This document shows positions 15,651 to 23,368 of a DNA stretch of 25,674 nucleotides, one piece after another. Source of the DNA: Firmicutes bacterium UBA5420 (GTDB taxonomy: Bacteria > Bacillota > Limnochordia > Darwinibacteriales > Darwinibacteriaceae). Each line of letters begins with the position of its first letter. Positions within the stretch are counted from its first letter, which is position 1. The stretch spans positions 428-26,101 of the forward strand of contig DHNI01000061.1 of NCBI GenBank assembly GCA_002409455.1, in the 5' to 3' direction. Position numbers and translations under genes: made by a program. A model generated the notes under the pieces. It made no database searches and had not been told where the DNA came from. It saw only the letters and a list, made by a program, of their open reading frames with translations.

Positions 15651-15668
15651 GGAGCGCACCTGCGCCCC
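15651..15668 (-). terminator. Weak terminator-like hairpin downstream of the guaB region
   Basis: GGGGCGC/GCGCTCC (7 bp with one G-T pair, loop AGGT) on the minus strand, followed only by TTTCATC. It lies after the tentative small ORF and before the CPBP gene. Confidence 0.35.
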
Positions 15669-15676
15669 TATTAACA

Positions 15677-15805
15677 TCATCTTCTATACTCCACCTGTCT
15701 GAAAAGTCCTTCTGTATTGTACACCCCGTAGGCTGGCGTGTGCGTAATAACTTCCCACCAATATCGATATGCTTCACCATGAAGTACATTCCAGTAAAAA
15801 TTCAT
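15677..15805 (-). CDS. Tentative small ORF downstream of guaB
   Basis: 42 residues from the ATG at 15805, with an aromatic-rich composition (six Tyr, three Trp; 'YRYWWEVITHTPAYGVY'). A strong AAGGAGG (15835-15829) lies 23 bases before this ATG, too far for it. The frame stays open up to the Shine-Dalgarno site, and an AUC (15823) or AUA (15820) codon is at normal distance, so a 47-48 residue product with a rare start is possible. It could also be noise or a gene remnant. It occupies most of the 262-base gap between CPBP and guaB. Not recognised. Confidence 0.3.
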   Translation of the reverse strand: MNFYWNVLHGEAYRYWWEVITHTPAYGVYNTEGLFRQVEYRR

Positions 15806-15827
15806 ATCTGAATAGCCTATGATAATC

Positions 15828-15864
15828 CCCTCCTTTATACCACTTGTACGCACCTACAGGAGGG
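15828..15864 (-). promoter_or_regulatory. Hairpin that would mask the ribosome site of the small ORF
   Basis: On the minus strand CCCTCCT (15864-15858) is perfectly complementary to AGGAGGG (15834-15828), the Shine-Dalgarno core, with a 23-base loop. It lies directly after the guaB stop. Confidence 0.35.
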
Positions 15865-15884
15865 TCTGCCATAGTCCTGTGTTC

Positions 15885-17348
15885 CTAAATTCTATAATTC
15901 GGGGCCTCTTTGGTTATCTGCACATGATGAGGATGGCTCTCTTGTGTTCCTGCAGGCGTGATTCTCACAAAACGACTGTTCGCATAGAGACTTTCCAGAT
16001 TAGGCGCTCCGCAGTAGCCCATTCCCGCTCTCAAGCCACCGATGAGCTGAAATATGGCATCGGTAAGCGACCCTTTAAACGGCACTCGGCCTTCAATGCC
16101 TTCTGGAACTAGTTTATTGGCATCGCTTTGGAAATAGCGATCCTTACTCCCAGATTTCATGGCTCCCAACGAACCCATTCCGCGGTACACTTTATAGCTA
16201 CGGCCTTGGTAAATCTCTGTCTCACCAGGGCTTTCTTCCGTTCCTGCTAATAGACTCCCTAGCATCACGGTCTGACCACCCGCGGCCAATGCTTTTACAA
16301 TATCCCCGGAATAGCGAACGCCACCATCGGCAATAATGGGGATTCCATGCTCCGCAGCAACTTGCGCACAATCCCAGATGGCGCTGAGCTGGGGCACACC
16401 AACACCTGCCACAACCCGCGTAGTGCATATTGACCCAGGGCCAATACCAACTTTGACTCCATCGGCTCCAGCCTCAATAAGTGCCTGTGTTGCTGCCCCT
16501 GTAGCTACATTCCCCGCTACGATTTCAACGAACCGGCCATAGCGGTCTTTCAGTTCGCGCACAACGGAGAGCACGCCCTTAGAATGTCCGTGGGCCGTGT
16601 CGATCACTAAAGCATCGACCCCTGCATCCACTAGGGCCGTGCTGCGCTCGATGCGATCCGGCCCGACGCCCACCGCAGCCGCAACCACAAGTCGCCCACC
16701 TTCATCTTTAGCAGAATTAGGATATTGCCTAGCTTTCTCGATATCTTTAATGGTGATGAGGCCCTTTAACGTGTAATTGTCATCAACTAGGGGAAGCTTC
16801 TCAATGCGATACTTATGTAAAACAGCTTTGGCTTGTTCCATCGTTGTATTGACCGGCGCGGTGATCAGATTTTCTTTGGTCATGACATTGCCTATGGGTT
16901 GATCCACATTCTCCTCAAAGACCAGGTCCCGATTGGTTAGGATGCCCACCAACTTGCGATCCTTGTCCACGATGGGTACACCAGAAATCCGATAACGAGC
17001 CATCAAAGCCAAGGCATCACTGATCAAGTGTTGGGGGCTGAGATAAAAGGGATCAACAATCACTCCACTTTCCGAACGCTTTACGCGATCAACTTCTCCA
17101 GCCTGTTCGTAGACGGAAAGATTTTTGTGGATTACTCCTATTCCACCTTCTCTAGCCATTGCTATAGCCATGCGTGATTCGGTAACAGTATCCATACCCG
17201 CACTAACGAGCGGCATGTTAAGTCGAATTTTTCTCGTAAACCTAGTACCGATTTGTACGTCCGATGGCAAGACTTCTGAAGCCATGGGCATCAACAATAC
17301 ATCATCAAATGTAATCCCCTCGCGCCCGAATTTCTCATGAAAATCCAC
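15885..17348 (-). CDS. guaB: IMP dehydrogenase
   Basis: 487 residues, normal length. Converts IMP to XMP with NAD, the committed step of GMP synthesis in the cytosol. The barrel starts 'EGITFDDVLLMP'; two CBS domains occupy about 95-205 ('YRISGVPIVDKDRKLVGILTNRDL', 'YRIEKLPLVDD'). The catalytic loop GPGSICTTRVVAGVGVPQ holds the active-site Cys, followed by 'IADGGVRYSGD' and 'YRGMGS'. The frame is open 43 codons further upstream, but GTG at 17348 gives the normal N-terminus (DFHEKFGREG) and has GAGGGG 8 bases before it. Confidence 0.97.
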   Translation of the reverse strand: MDFHEKFGREGITFDDVLLMPMASEVLPSDVQIGTRFTRKIRLNMPLVSAGMDTVTESRMAIAMAREGGIGVIHKNLSVYEQAGEVDRVKRSESGVIVDPFYLSPQHLISDALALMARYRISGVPIVDKDRKLVGILTNRDLVFEENVDQPIGNVMTKENLITAPVNTTMEQAKAVLHKYRIEKLPLVDDNYTLKGLITIKDIEKARQYPNSAKDEGGRLVVAAAVGVGPDRIERSTALVDAGVDALVIDTAHGHSKGVLSVVRELKDRYGRFVEIVAGNVATGAATQALIEAGADGVKVGIGPGSICTTRVVAGVGVPQLSAIWDCAQVAAEHGIPIIADGGVRYSGDIVKALAAGGQTVMLGSLLAGTEESPGETEIYQGRSYKVYRGMGSLGAMKSGSKDRYFQSDANKLVPEGIEGRVPFKGSLTDAIFQLIGGLRAGMGYCGAPNLESLYANSRFVRITPAGTQESHPHHVQITKEAPNYRI

Positions 17349-17395
17349 TATGTGGCCCCCTCTTTTGTTTGGAATACACCGTTCATTTTGTGGAT

Positions 17396-17427
17396 ATTTT
17401 ATCATAACCGGGGTAAATAGCAACCAA
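17396..17427 (-). promoter_or_regulatory. Promoter of guaB
   Basis: Two overlapping solutions on the minus strand: TTGCTA (17423-17418), 16 bases, TAAAAT (17401-17396); or TTGGTT (17427-17422), 15 bases, TATGAT (17406-17401). About 50 bases upstream of the start. No purine (PurR/guanine riboswitch) element recognised. Confidence 0.5.
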
Positions 17428-17507
17428 AAGCGGGGAAAAAAGCAGGAAACCTGAAAGAGGATTAGAATTAGCAACATGTGAGGAGTGAACTTAGGAGGTA
17501 TTGACAG

Positions 17508-18398
17508 ATGGATATTCGTAGAATTGCAGTACTAGGCGCTGGTCGACTTGGCCGAGGCATTGCCGAGAACGCTGCCAGCAAAGGCTATGATGTAGTACTT
17601 TTTTCACAAGGAGCCGGAGGAAAAGATGCTGTCTCGCGCATTGAAAAAAGTCTAGATCGCAAATTGGCCAAATGGGGTATTACCGAATCCGAAAAAAGAC
17701 TGGTTTTGGGTCGCATTAGTTACACGCAGGATCTCAAAGAGTTGAGCAAAACAGATCTGCTCGTTGAGGCGGCCCTAGATCATCCGCAAATTAAGCAAGA
17801 ATTGCTGCACGAGGCCGATCAACTGTGCCGCCCAGAAGTAATCTTCATTTCCACGAGCGCTACTATGCGCATCTCTGATTTGGCCAGAGAAATCGACCGT
17901 AGTGATATGTTGGTGGGGTTACACTTTATCCCCCCTGTCACTCAAGTGTCGGTGGCAGAACTCGTGCGTGGCGAACGTACGTCTGATGAAGCGGTAGAGA
18001 CTGCCAAAACATTTGCAGCTCGTCTCGGAAAGCAGGCGGTGGAGATTGAAGAAAGCCGAGGCTTAGTCAATCCCCGCGCATTGGTGGCCATGATCAATGA
18101 AGCCGCTTACATGGTCGATGAGGGAGTCTGTGAGGCACAGGATGCCGAGCTCATTCTCAAAGAAAGCTGGGGTATGAAACAAGGTCCTCTGGAAATGGCT
18201 GACCGTCTTGGCCTAGACCTGATCCTCAATTGGATGGAACAATTACAGCAAGTGTTTGGCCCACGTTACGCCCCTTGTCCCATTCTGCGGCGTTACGTCC
18301 GGCAGGGTCGCCTCGGCGTCAAGACCAGACTAGGCTTTCTTGCTTATACTGAAGATGATTCCGTCTTTACTGAAGACAACGGCGACAAGGAGGATTAA
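17508..18398 (+). CDS. 3-hydroxyacyl-CoA dehydrogenase-like protein (Hbd family), atypical active site
   Basis: 296 residues. N-terminal Rossmann NAD site GAGRLG (residues 10-15) and the C-terminal helical domain ('MINEAAYMVDEGV', 'GPLEMADRLGLDLIL', 'LGVKTRLGFLAY') match 3-hydroxybutyryl-CoA dehydrogenase. Several conserved places differ: the usual NTSS is STSA, HFFNP is HFIPP (His kept, Asn lost), and the Asn of 'VVNR' is displaced (LVNPR). Substrate and even activity are thus uncertain. Canonical Hbd makes 3-hydroxybutyryl-CoA in butyrate fermentation. AGGAGGT 8 bases before the ATG. Five bases separate it from ackA, so the two are one operon. Confidence 0.8.
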   Translation: MDIRRIAVLGAGRLGRGIAENAASKGYDVVLFSQGAGGKDAVSRIEKSLDRKLAKWGITESEKRLVLGRISYTQDLKELSKTDLLVEAALDHPQIKQELLHEADQLCRPEVIFISTSATMRISDLAREIDRSDMLVGLHFIPPVTQVSVAELVRGERTSDEAVETAKTFAARLGKQAVEIEESRGLVNPRALVAMINEAAYMVDEGVCEAQDAELILKESWGMKQGPLEMADRLGLDLILNWMEQLQQVFGPRYAPCPILRRYVRQGRLGVKTRLGFLAYTEDDSVFTEDNGDKED

Positions 18399-18403
18399 AC
18401 AAC

Positions 18404-19594
18404 ATGAACATTTTTGTACTGAACTGCGGTTCGTCATCTGTAAAATACAAATTGTATGCGATGGAAAATGAAGAGGTCTTGGCGGAAGGACGCGTGGAAC
18501 GCATTGGCCAAGACAACGCTGTGATCACGCACCAATCCACGGGCAAAGAAAAGGTTTCCAAAACGATGCCAATTCTAGAGCATACTGTAGCCATCCAGGA
18601 GAGTTTGAACTTGTTAACACATGCTGAACACGGGGTCATTAAGAGCGTCAACGAAATTGACGCCATTGGTCACCGTGTGGTTCATGGTGGCGAGTCGTTC
18701 TCTGATTCTGTTCTGATTAATGACCGTACCAAGGAAATCCTGGATTCCCTGGCGGAGCTTGCTCCCCTACATAATCCAGCCAACGTCACAGGAATACGGG
18801 CAGCTGAGAAGATCATGCCTAAAAAGCCACAGGTGGCCGTCTTTGATACTGCATTTCATTCCACAATTCCGCCCCATGGTTTCTTATACGCCATACCCTA
18901 TAGCGTATACCAGCGGTACAAGGTAAGACGCTATGGGTTCCATGGAACCAGCCATAAATACGTGTCGCAACGTGTGGCTGAGATGATGGGTCGCGATATT
19001 GCGGATCTGAAGATCATCTCTTGCCATCTAGGTAATGGCGCTAGCATTGCAGCCATCGCGGGAGGCAAATCTGTTGATACTTCTATGGGTTTTACCCCTC
19101 TAGAAGGTTTAATGATGGGTACCCGCAGCGGAGACATTGATCCAGGGGCCATCTTCTATATCATGAAGAAGGAAGACCTTTCGCTCCACGAAATCGACTC
19201 TATGCTCAACAAACATTCGGGCCTTTTAGGCATTGCAGGCGTTAGCGACATGCGCGACATCGAAAAGGGTATCGAAGAAGATGATAGACTATGCAAGGTA
19301 GCCTTTGATATCTACGAGTATCGCATCCGCAAGTACATTGGTTCTTATGTGGCAGCCATGAATGGGGTCGATGCAATTGTGTTCACAGCAGGCATCGGCG
19401 AGAACACACCTGCCCTGCGTAGGCAACTCGTCTCCAACCTGCCCTATTTAGGAATCACCATCGCGGAGGAACAAAACAAAAAACGCGGGGAGGACATAGA
19501 AATCTCCACGCCTGACTCGAAAGTCAAAGTCTTTGTAATACCTACCGATGAAGAACTAGTAATTGCCAGAGATACAGCAGAAATTGTTTCCTAA
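18404..19594 (+). CDS. ackA: Acetate kinase
   Basis: 396 residues, standard length. Reversibly converts acetate and ATP to acetyl phosphate; in fermenters it yields ATP. Signatures: N-terminal 'NCGSSSVKYKLY', 'FDTAFHSTIP', 'YGFHGTSHKYVS', 'CHLGNGASIAAI' and 'FTAGIGENTPALR', all intact, including the catalytic Arg/His/Asp regions. AAGGAGG 10 bases before the ATG. No pta gene is next to it; instead it follows an Hbd-like gene, linking it to acyl-CoA/acyl-phosphate metabolism. Confidence 0.97.
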   Translation: MNIFVLNCGSSSVKYKLYAMENEEVLAEGRVERIGQDNAVITHQSTGKEKVSKTMPILEHTVAIQESLNLLTHAEHGVIKSVNEIDAIGHRVVHGGESFSDSVLINDRTKEILDSLAELAPLHNPANVTGIRAAEKIMPKKPQVAVFDTAFHSTIPPHGFLYAIPYSVYQRYKVRRYGFHGTSHKYVSQRVAEMMGRDIADLKIISCHLGNGASIAAIAGGKSVDTSMGFTPLEGLMMGTRSGDIDPGAIFYIMKKEDLSLHEIDSMLNKHSGLLGIAGVSDMRDIEKGIEEDDRLCKVAFDIYEYRIRKYIGSYVAAMNGVDAIVFTAGIGENTPALRRQLVSNLPYLGITIAEEQNKKRGEDIEISTPDSKVKVFVIPTDEELVIARDTAEIVS

Positions 19595-19601
19595 ACAAAG
19601 C

Positions 19602-19621
19602 GAGGTGCCGCAAGGCACCTC
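19602..19621. terminator. Terminator between ackA and the LysM-SleB gene
   Basis: Perfect 8-bp stem GAGGTGCC/GGCACCTC with a GCAA tetraloop. It lies between convergent genes; the flanks are only moderately T-rich on either strand (TTAGTTTGT; GCTTTGTTT on the minus strand). Confidence 0.8.
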
Positions 19622-20362
19622 TTAGTTTGTAAAACGATGACTGCCAATGGTTATCTTGGTAGGACGGCTGTGCATGAAACGATCGGATGATTGGCGAGGA
19701 TTGAAAAAGAACAATGCGCCCCCTGTAGGGTCATGTCCATTTAAGGCCTCTAGTGCTGCCTTGCGGGCGCTCTCGTTAGGGGTCATATAGAAACTACCAT
19801 TTTGCACCGGCTGAAACGCATTTCGCTGAAACAAAACGCCCCGCAGTGTGTTGGGAAACTGAGAACTCAACATGCGATTGATGATCACCGCCCCAACCGC
19901 CACTTGCCCAATGTAGGGTTCGCCTCGAGCTTCAGCATGTATCATCTGTGCCAGCCACTCAACCTCCTGCGCGGTTAAGGCTACGCCTGCCTGATAGTAT
20001 TTTATGTGCTCCAAAGGAACCACCAATCGCTGGCCCACCCTGATCGCATCAGACTCAAGGCGGTTGAGCCTCTGCAGCTCTTCCACCGAAACGCCGTATG
20101 TAGCAGCAAGCCAATATAGGCTGTCTCCCGGTTCTACCTGATACACCGTTACGGGTTTGGATTTCACAGGAGCCGATTCTATCTGCTCAGAAGCGGCAGC
20201 AGTTGCTGTATCCACAATTGTAGCCGCAGGCATGTCCACCTGCTCATTAGCGCTATTGACAAACCCGCCCATCATGGATATCTGGAAAATGAGTAGGGCA
20301 GCCAAAGCTAGATAGCTGAAGCTTACTACATTTTCCTTCTTCTGATGTGGTTGTTCAACCAT
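19622..20362 (-). CDS. LysM and SleB-type cell-wall (spore cortex) hydrolase
   Basis: 246 residues. An N-terminal membrane anchor (about 15-35), a short linker, one LysM domain (about 72-117: 'VYQVEPGDSLYWLAATYGVSVEELQRLN') that binds peptidoglycan, and a Hydrolase_2/SleB catalytic domain (about 135-246) with 'MIHAEARGEPYIGQVAVGAVIINR', where the Glu of HAEARGE is the expected catalytic acid of this lytic transglycosylase family. Such proteins act in spore cortex lysis during germination or in cell-wall turnover. Its promoter is a perfect vegetative consensus, which argues for a role in growing cells. GAGG 7 bases before the ATG. Confidence 0.92.
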   Translation of the reverse strand: MVEQPHQKKENVVSFSYLALAALLIFQISMMGGFVNSANEQVDMPAATIVDTATAAASEQIESAPVKSKPVTVYQVEPGDSLYWLAATYGVSVEELQRLNRLESDAIRVGQRLVVPLEHIKYYQAGVALTAQEVEWLAQMIHAEARGEPYIGQVAVGAVIINRMLSSQFPNTLRGVLFQRNAFQPVQNGSFYMTPNESARKAALEALNGHDPTGGALFFFNPRQSSDRFMHSRPTKITIGSHRFTN

Positions 20363-20396
20363 TGCGAAACCTCTTTCTAAGAATGATTGTCATGTA

Positions 20397-20425
20397 ATTA
20401 TACTAACAAAATGGTGCAGTGTCAA
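20397..20425 (-). promoter_or_regulatory. Perfect consensus sigma-A promoter for the LysM-SleB gene
   Basis: On the minus strand TTGACA (20425-20420), 17-base spacer, TATAAT (20402-20397), with a leader of about 30 bases. Confidence 0.9.
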
Positions 20426-20453
20426 TTTTTAGGGACAATCAGGGTGCCCATGA

Positions 20454-20482
20454 TTGCCAACAGCTCTCAGACACGATATACT
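20454..20482 (+). promoter_or_regulatory. Sigma-A promoter for the AI-2E transporter gene
   Basis: TTGCCA (20454-20459), 17-base spacer, TATACT (20477-20482), 34 bases before the GTG start. Divergent from the LysM-SleB promoter, with about 30 bases between the two -35 boxes. Confidence 0.8.
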
Positions 20483-20516
20483 AAAAATGTGAGCATATGC
20501 TAAAGGAGGTTAGCCA

Positions 20517-21584
20517 GTGAGCTTCTTACGAGAACTTCTGACTCCCAAACGGGTGGTTATTTTCATCCTTATCGCTATGGGCCTGCTCTTCTTCTCGAAG
20601 CAACTGGCCACTGTCCTTTTGCCCTTTATTCTAGCTGTGACGTTTGCCATCATCTTAGAACCAATCATCACCTTTTTAGAAAAGCGTGTACGTTTGCCAA
20701 GGGGTCCTGCTGTTTTTGCCACACTCATCGCAGCAGGAGCATTGGCCGGCTACGGCATTTTCATGGTTGTCAGTCAACTGATCGGAGAATTAGTGGAACT
20801 AGCTTCATTATTGCCAGAATACCGGGAAACTATTACCAATTTAACCACAGATCTACTAGCACAATTCGAAATCTTGAATGAGAACCTTCCAAACATTATG
20901 AGCATGAACATTCAAACGAGTGTGAGAGAGTTCTTGGTCACGCTAGAAGAAGGAACCAAGGATCTAATAAACCGCGTTTTGGCCACATTTTCCGGTCTTC
21001 CAACCTTTGTCTTAGTCAGCATTATTACTCTAGTAGCCACCTTTTTTGTTGCTCGAGACAAGAACATTATTTTGAATACCTTTATGCATATGGTTCCCCC
21101 CCGCCTCCGCGACCAAGTGAGCGAATTTAGAGAGACCGTGAGTGTTGATCTTTTTGGATTCATTAAGGGTAGGTTGGTTATGCTCCTTTTGGCCACCCTT
21201 ATTGCAGGTGTTGGCCTCTTTTTGATTGACGTTCGCTATTGGATATTGCTAGCCATCATCATTGGAATCATGGACAATATCCCCGTCATAGGCCCAGGAA
21301 TTATCTTCACTCCCTGGGTTGCTATGAATGCTATAGGTGGAGATATTGACAGAGCCGTTTATCTGACGATCCTGTACTTCGTCATTTTCTCTTTTAGGCA
21401 GCTAGCCGAGCCGAAAATCATGGGTGACTCTGTAGGACTCCATCCCTTGATCATGCTCTTGGCTATGTACGGCGGTGTTGTCTTCTTTGGTGTCCTGGGA
21501 ATTTTCATCGGCCCCGTTATTGCCATCCTAATTCGGGGCACAACAGCTTCGGGCTTATTTAAATGGCCCCCCTATTCGGAATGA
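20517..21584 (+). CDS. AI-2E family transporter (PerM/YhhT-like)
   Basis: 355 residues, typical length. Two N-terminal membrane segments, a soluble middle part with amphipathic helices (about 90-170), and five to six C-terminal membrane segments. Family signatures are visible: 'LPFILAVTFAIILEPIITFLEKR' near the N-terminus, and 'GIMDNIPVIGPGIIFTPWV' and 'GDSVGLHPLIMLLAMYGG..FFGVLGIFIGPV' in the C-terminal half. Members are proposed to export AI-2 or to act as sodium/proton antiporters; which applies here cannot be seen. GTG start with AGGAGG 7 bases upstream. Single-gene unit with its own promoter and terminator. Confidence 0.93.
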   Translation: MSFLRELLTPKRVVIFILIAMGLLFFSKQLATVLLPFILAVTFAIILEPIITFLEKRVRLPRGPAVFATLIAAGALAGYGIFMVVSQLIGELVELASLLPEYRETITNLTTDLLAQFEILNENLPNIMSMNIQTSVREFLVTLEEGTKDLINRVLATFSGLPTFVLVSIITLVATFFVARDKNIILNTFMHMVPPRLRDQVSEFRETVSVDLFGFIKGRLVMLLLATLIAGVGLFLIDVRYWILLAIIIGIMDNIPVIGPGIIFTPWVAMNAIGGDIDRAVYLTILYFVIFSFRQLAEPKIMGDSVGLHPLIMLLAMYGGVVFFGVLGIFIGPVIAILIRGTTASGLFKWPPYSE

Positions 21585-21598
21585 CAAAATTGACTCCC

Positions 21599-21629
21599 AA
21601 GGCCCCTGGATAAAAAGGGGCCTTTTTTT
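21599..21629 (+). terminator. Rho-independent terminator of the AI-2E transporter gene
   Basis: 8-bp stem AAGGCCCC/GGGGCCTT with a 10-base loop followed by a run of T. Confidence 0.95.
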
Positions 21630-21675
21630 ATACACTAAGGGCAGTGCCACTATGCAGACAAGGAGATGTCCGAAA

Positions 21676-22290
21676 ATGTCGTCACTTCCATTTAGTGTCA
21701 CCCTGCTCGCTATCATCACAGTACTGATTTTTCTGGGTTTGGGGCAACGAATCTTGGATAATATGCGACTCACAGATTCGGCCGCCATCGTTATCTTGCT
21801 GCTCATGATCGCGGGACATTTCTTGCCCTCCATTTCCCTAAGTCCATATTTTGCAGTGAACCTAGGTGGCTTCATCCCCTTAGGGGTAGTCATCTACCTT
21901 CTAGTCACCACCTCTAGACTAGAACAACGACGAGCCGGACTTGTCAGCGTGCTAGCCGCGCTCTCAATCATCCTCTCTGATAGACTCCTGCCCATACAAC
22001 CAGGACTCTTGGATCCTATCTTTAGTGGGGGGATCTTTGCTGGTTTATTAGCCACCTTCCTCGGTCGTTCTAGACGCAGTGCCTTTATTGCCGGACTTCT
22101 TGGAGTCTTTTTGGTGGATGTGTTCAACGTCCTCCAACTGCGGTTTGAGGGGATAGAAGAGCAAATCACAATTGGCGGTGGCGGCCTGTTTTCTAGTATG
22201 GTGATCAGTGCCTTTTTGGCGGTCATTATTGCTGAAGTAATCGGTGAAATACGCGAAAAGATTCAGCTAGGAGGCGATCATGATGACTAA
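21676..22290 (+). CDS. DUF1614-like membrane protein
   Basis: 204 residues and about seven hydrophobic segments with few charged loops. Features that suggest DUF1614: 'NLGGFIPLGVVIYLL', 'LLDPIFSGGIFAGLLATFLG', 'AFIAGLLGVFLVDVFNVL' and a Gly-rich loop 'IGGGGLFSSMVISAFLA'. Function of the family is unknown. I chose the ATG at 21676 because AAGGAG lies 10 bases before it; another ATG at 21652 precedes that site. It overlaps the SpoIIP-family gene by 11 bases, so the two are coupled and probably work together, perhaps as a membrane partner of the amidase. Confidence 0.7.
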   Translation: MSSLPFSVTLLAIITVLIFLGLGQRILDNMRLTDSAAIVILLLMIAGHFLPSISLSPYFAVNLGGFIPLGVVIYLLVTTSRLEQRRAGLVSVLAALSIILSDRLLPIQPGLLDPIFSGGIFAGLLATFLGRSRRSAFIAGLLGVFLVDVFNVLQLRFEGIEEQITIGGGGLFSSMVISAFLAVIIAEVIGEIREKIQLGGDHDD

Positions 22291-23368
22291 ACATGTATCC
22301 TTACTTCTGGTATGCACTTGTCTCCTACTGGCGTTTAGCTCCGCTTCCGCAAGTGAGGATATCTGGGGGGAGTCTCTTCCTGTCGGTGAATACTTCACCT
22401 TGCTAGATCCTGAAGGCGAAGTGCTCATGGAAACTGGACGTCAAATTTACCCTCAAGACCAATACCTCAGCGCGGAAAATATCCTTTATGAAGTTGTGGA
22501 AGTGGATGAGCAAAGCAGAGTGGCCCAGACCAAATTAATCGAAGAAGTAAAGCTAGAGATCTTCTCTTGGAACAGTCTTCGACAAGAACTCGGTCTCACT
22601 GTCATCGAAGCGGCTGAGGAGGGCACAAGAGGGAAAATTGCCCTCTATCATACCCATAACGCCGAAAGCTATGTTCCCACTGATGGAACCGATAGCATTA
22701 ATGGCAAAGGTGGTATTCATCATGTAGGTCGAGCCTTTGCCAACGCCCTCGATGATCTTGGTATCGAAGTTGACTATTCTGAACAGCTCCACCTTCCCCA
22801 TGATCGCGGAGCCTATCGGCGTTCTCGGGAGACTGTGTTAGAACTCCTTTCAGACAATCCCGATGCCATCTTCGATGTCCACCGCGATGCAGCCCCACAG
22901 TCCGCTTACGCCATCCAGCTGGGGGATGAATGGATAACGCAAGTGCACTTTGTGGTAGGAAGGCAAAATCAAAACCTTGGGGTTAACCGCAAATATGCCC
23001 AGTCACTCAAAGCCATTGCAGATGAAATGTATCCTGGTCTGGTGAAAGGGATTTTCTATGGCAGAGGAAATTACAACCAGGATCTGAGCCCCCTGAGCCT
23101 TCTCCTAGAGGCTGGAGCGCATACCAATAGTCGACCAGCAGCAGAAAGAGGAATCAGCCTTTTTGCCGAAGTAGTGGATCATTATTTCTATGGCCCCGTG
23201 GCAGAAGCAGCCGGAACTGACCAGGGCGGAATCGCTAAACGCAGCATTTTCGGAGTCTTGGCCTTCACAGGTACTCTAGCCATCGTCATCTATGTGCTCA
23301 ATGTAGGGGGATTTGGACCCGCCCGTGACCGTCTGCGGGCTTTATTCGGGCGCCGTAGGCTAAAGTGA
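22280..23368 (+). CDS. SpoIIP-family peptidoglycan hydrolase with C-terminal membrane anchor
   Basis: 362 residues: signal peptide (about 5-25), a variable region, the SpoIIP domain (about 118-310) and a C-terminal membrane segment (about 327-345) with a basic tail. SpoIIP cuts peptidoglycan stems and cross-links during engulfment. The conserved pieces are present: 'YHTHNAESYVP' (residues 123-133), 'FDVHRDA', and 'GNYNQDLSPLSLLLEAGAHTN'. Canonical SpoIIP is held by an N-terminal membrane segment; the C-terminal anchor here and the DUF1614 neighbour suggest a paralogue rather than the main SpoIIP. AGGAGG with ATG at 5 bases (22280) or 8 bases (22283). The end overlaps the convergent PHP gene by 9 bases. 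Confidence 0.9.
   Translation: MMTKHVSLLLVCTCLLLAFSSASASEDIWGESLPVGEYFTLLDPEGEVLMETGRQIYPQDQYLSAENILYEVVEVDEQSRVAQTKLIEEVKLEIFSWNSLRQELGLTVIEAAEEGTRGKIALYHTHNAESYVPTDGTDSINGKGGIHHVGRAFANALDDLGIEVDYSEQLHLPHDRGAYRRSRETVLELLSDNPDAIFDVHRDAAPQSAYAIQLGDEWITQVHFVVGRQNQNLGVNRKYAQSLKAIADEMYPGLVKGIFYGRGNYNQDLSPLSLLLEAGAHTNSRPAAERGISLFAEVVDHYFYGPVAEAAGTDQGGIAKRSIFGVLAFTGTLAIVIYVLNVGGFGPARDRLRALFGRRRLK

Noticed and set aside
17349..17477. N-terminal extension of guaB by 43 codons
   Set aside because: It covers the guaB promoter region, is hydrophobic and unlike the family, and the GTG at 17348 has a good ribosome site.
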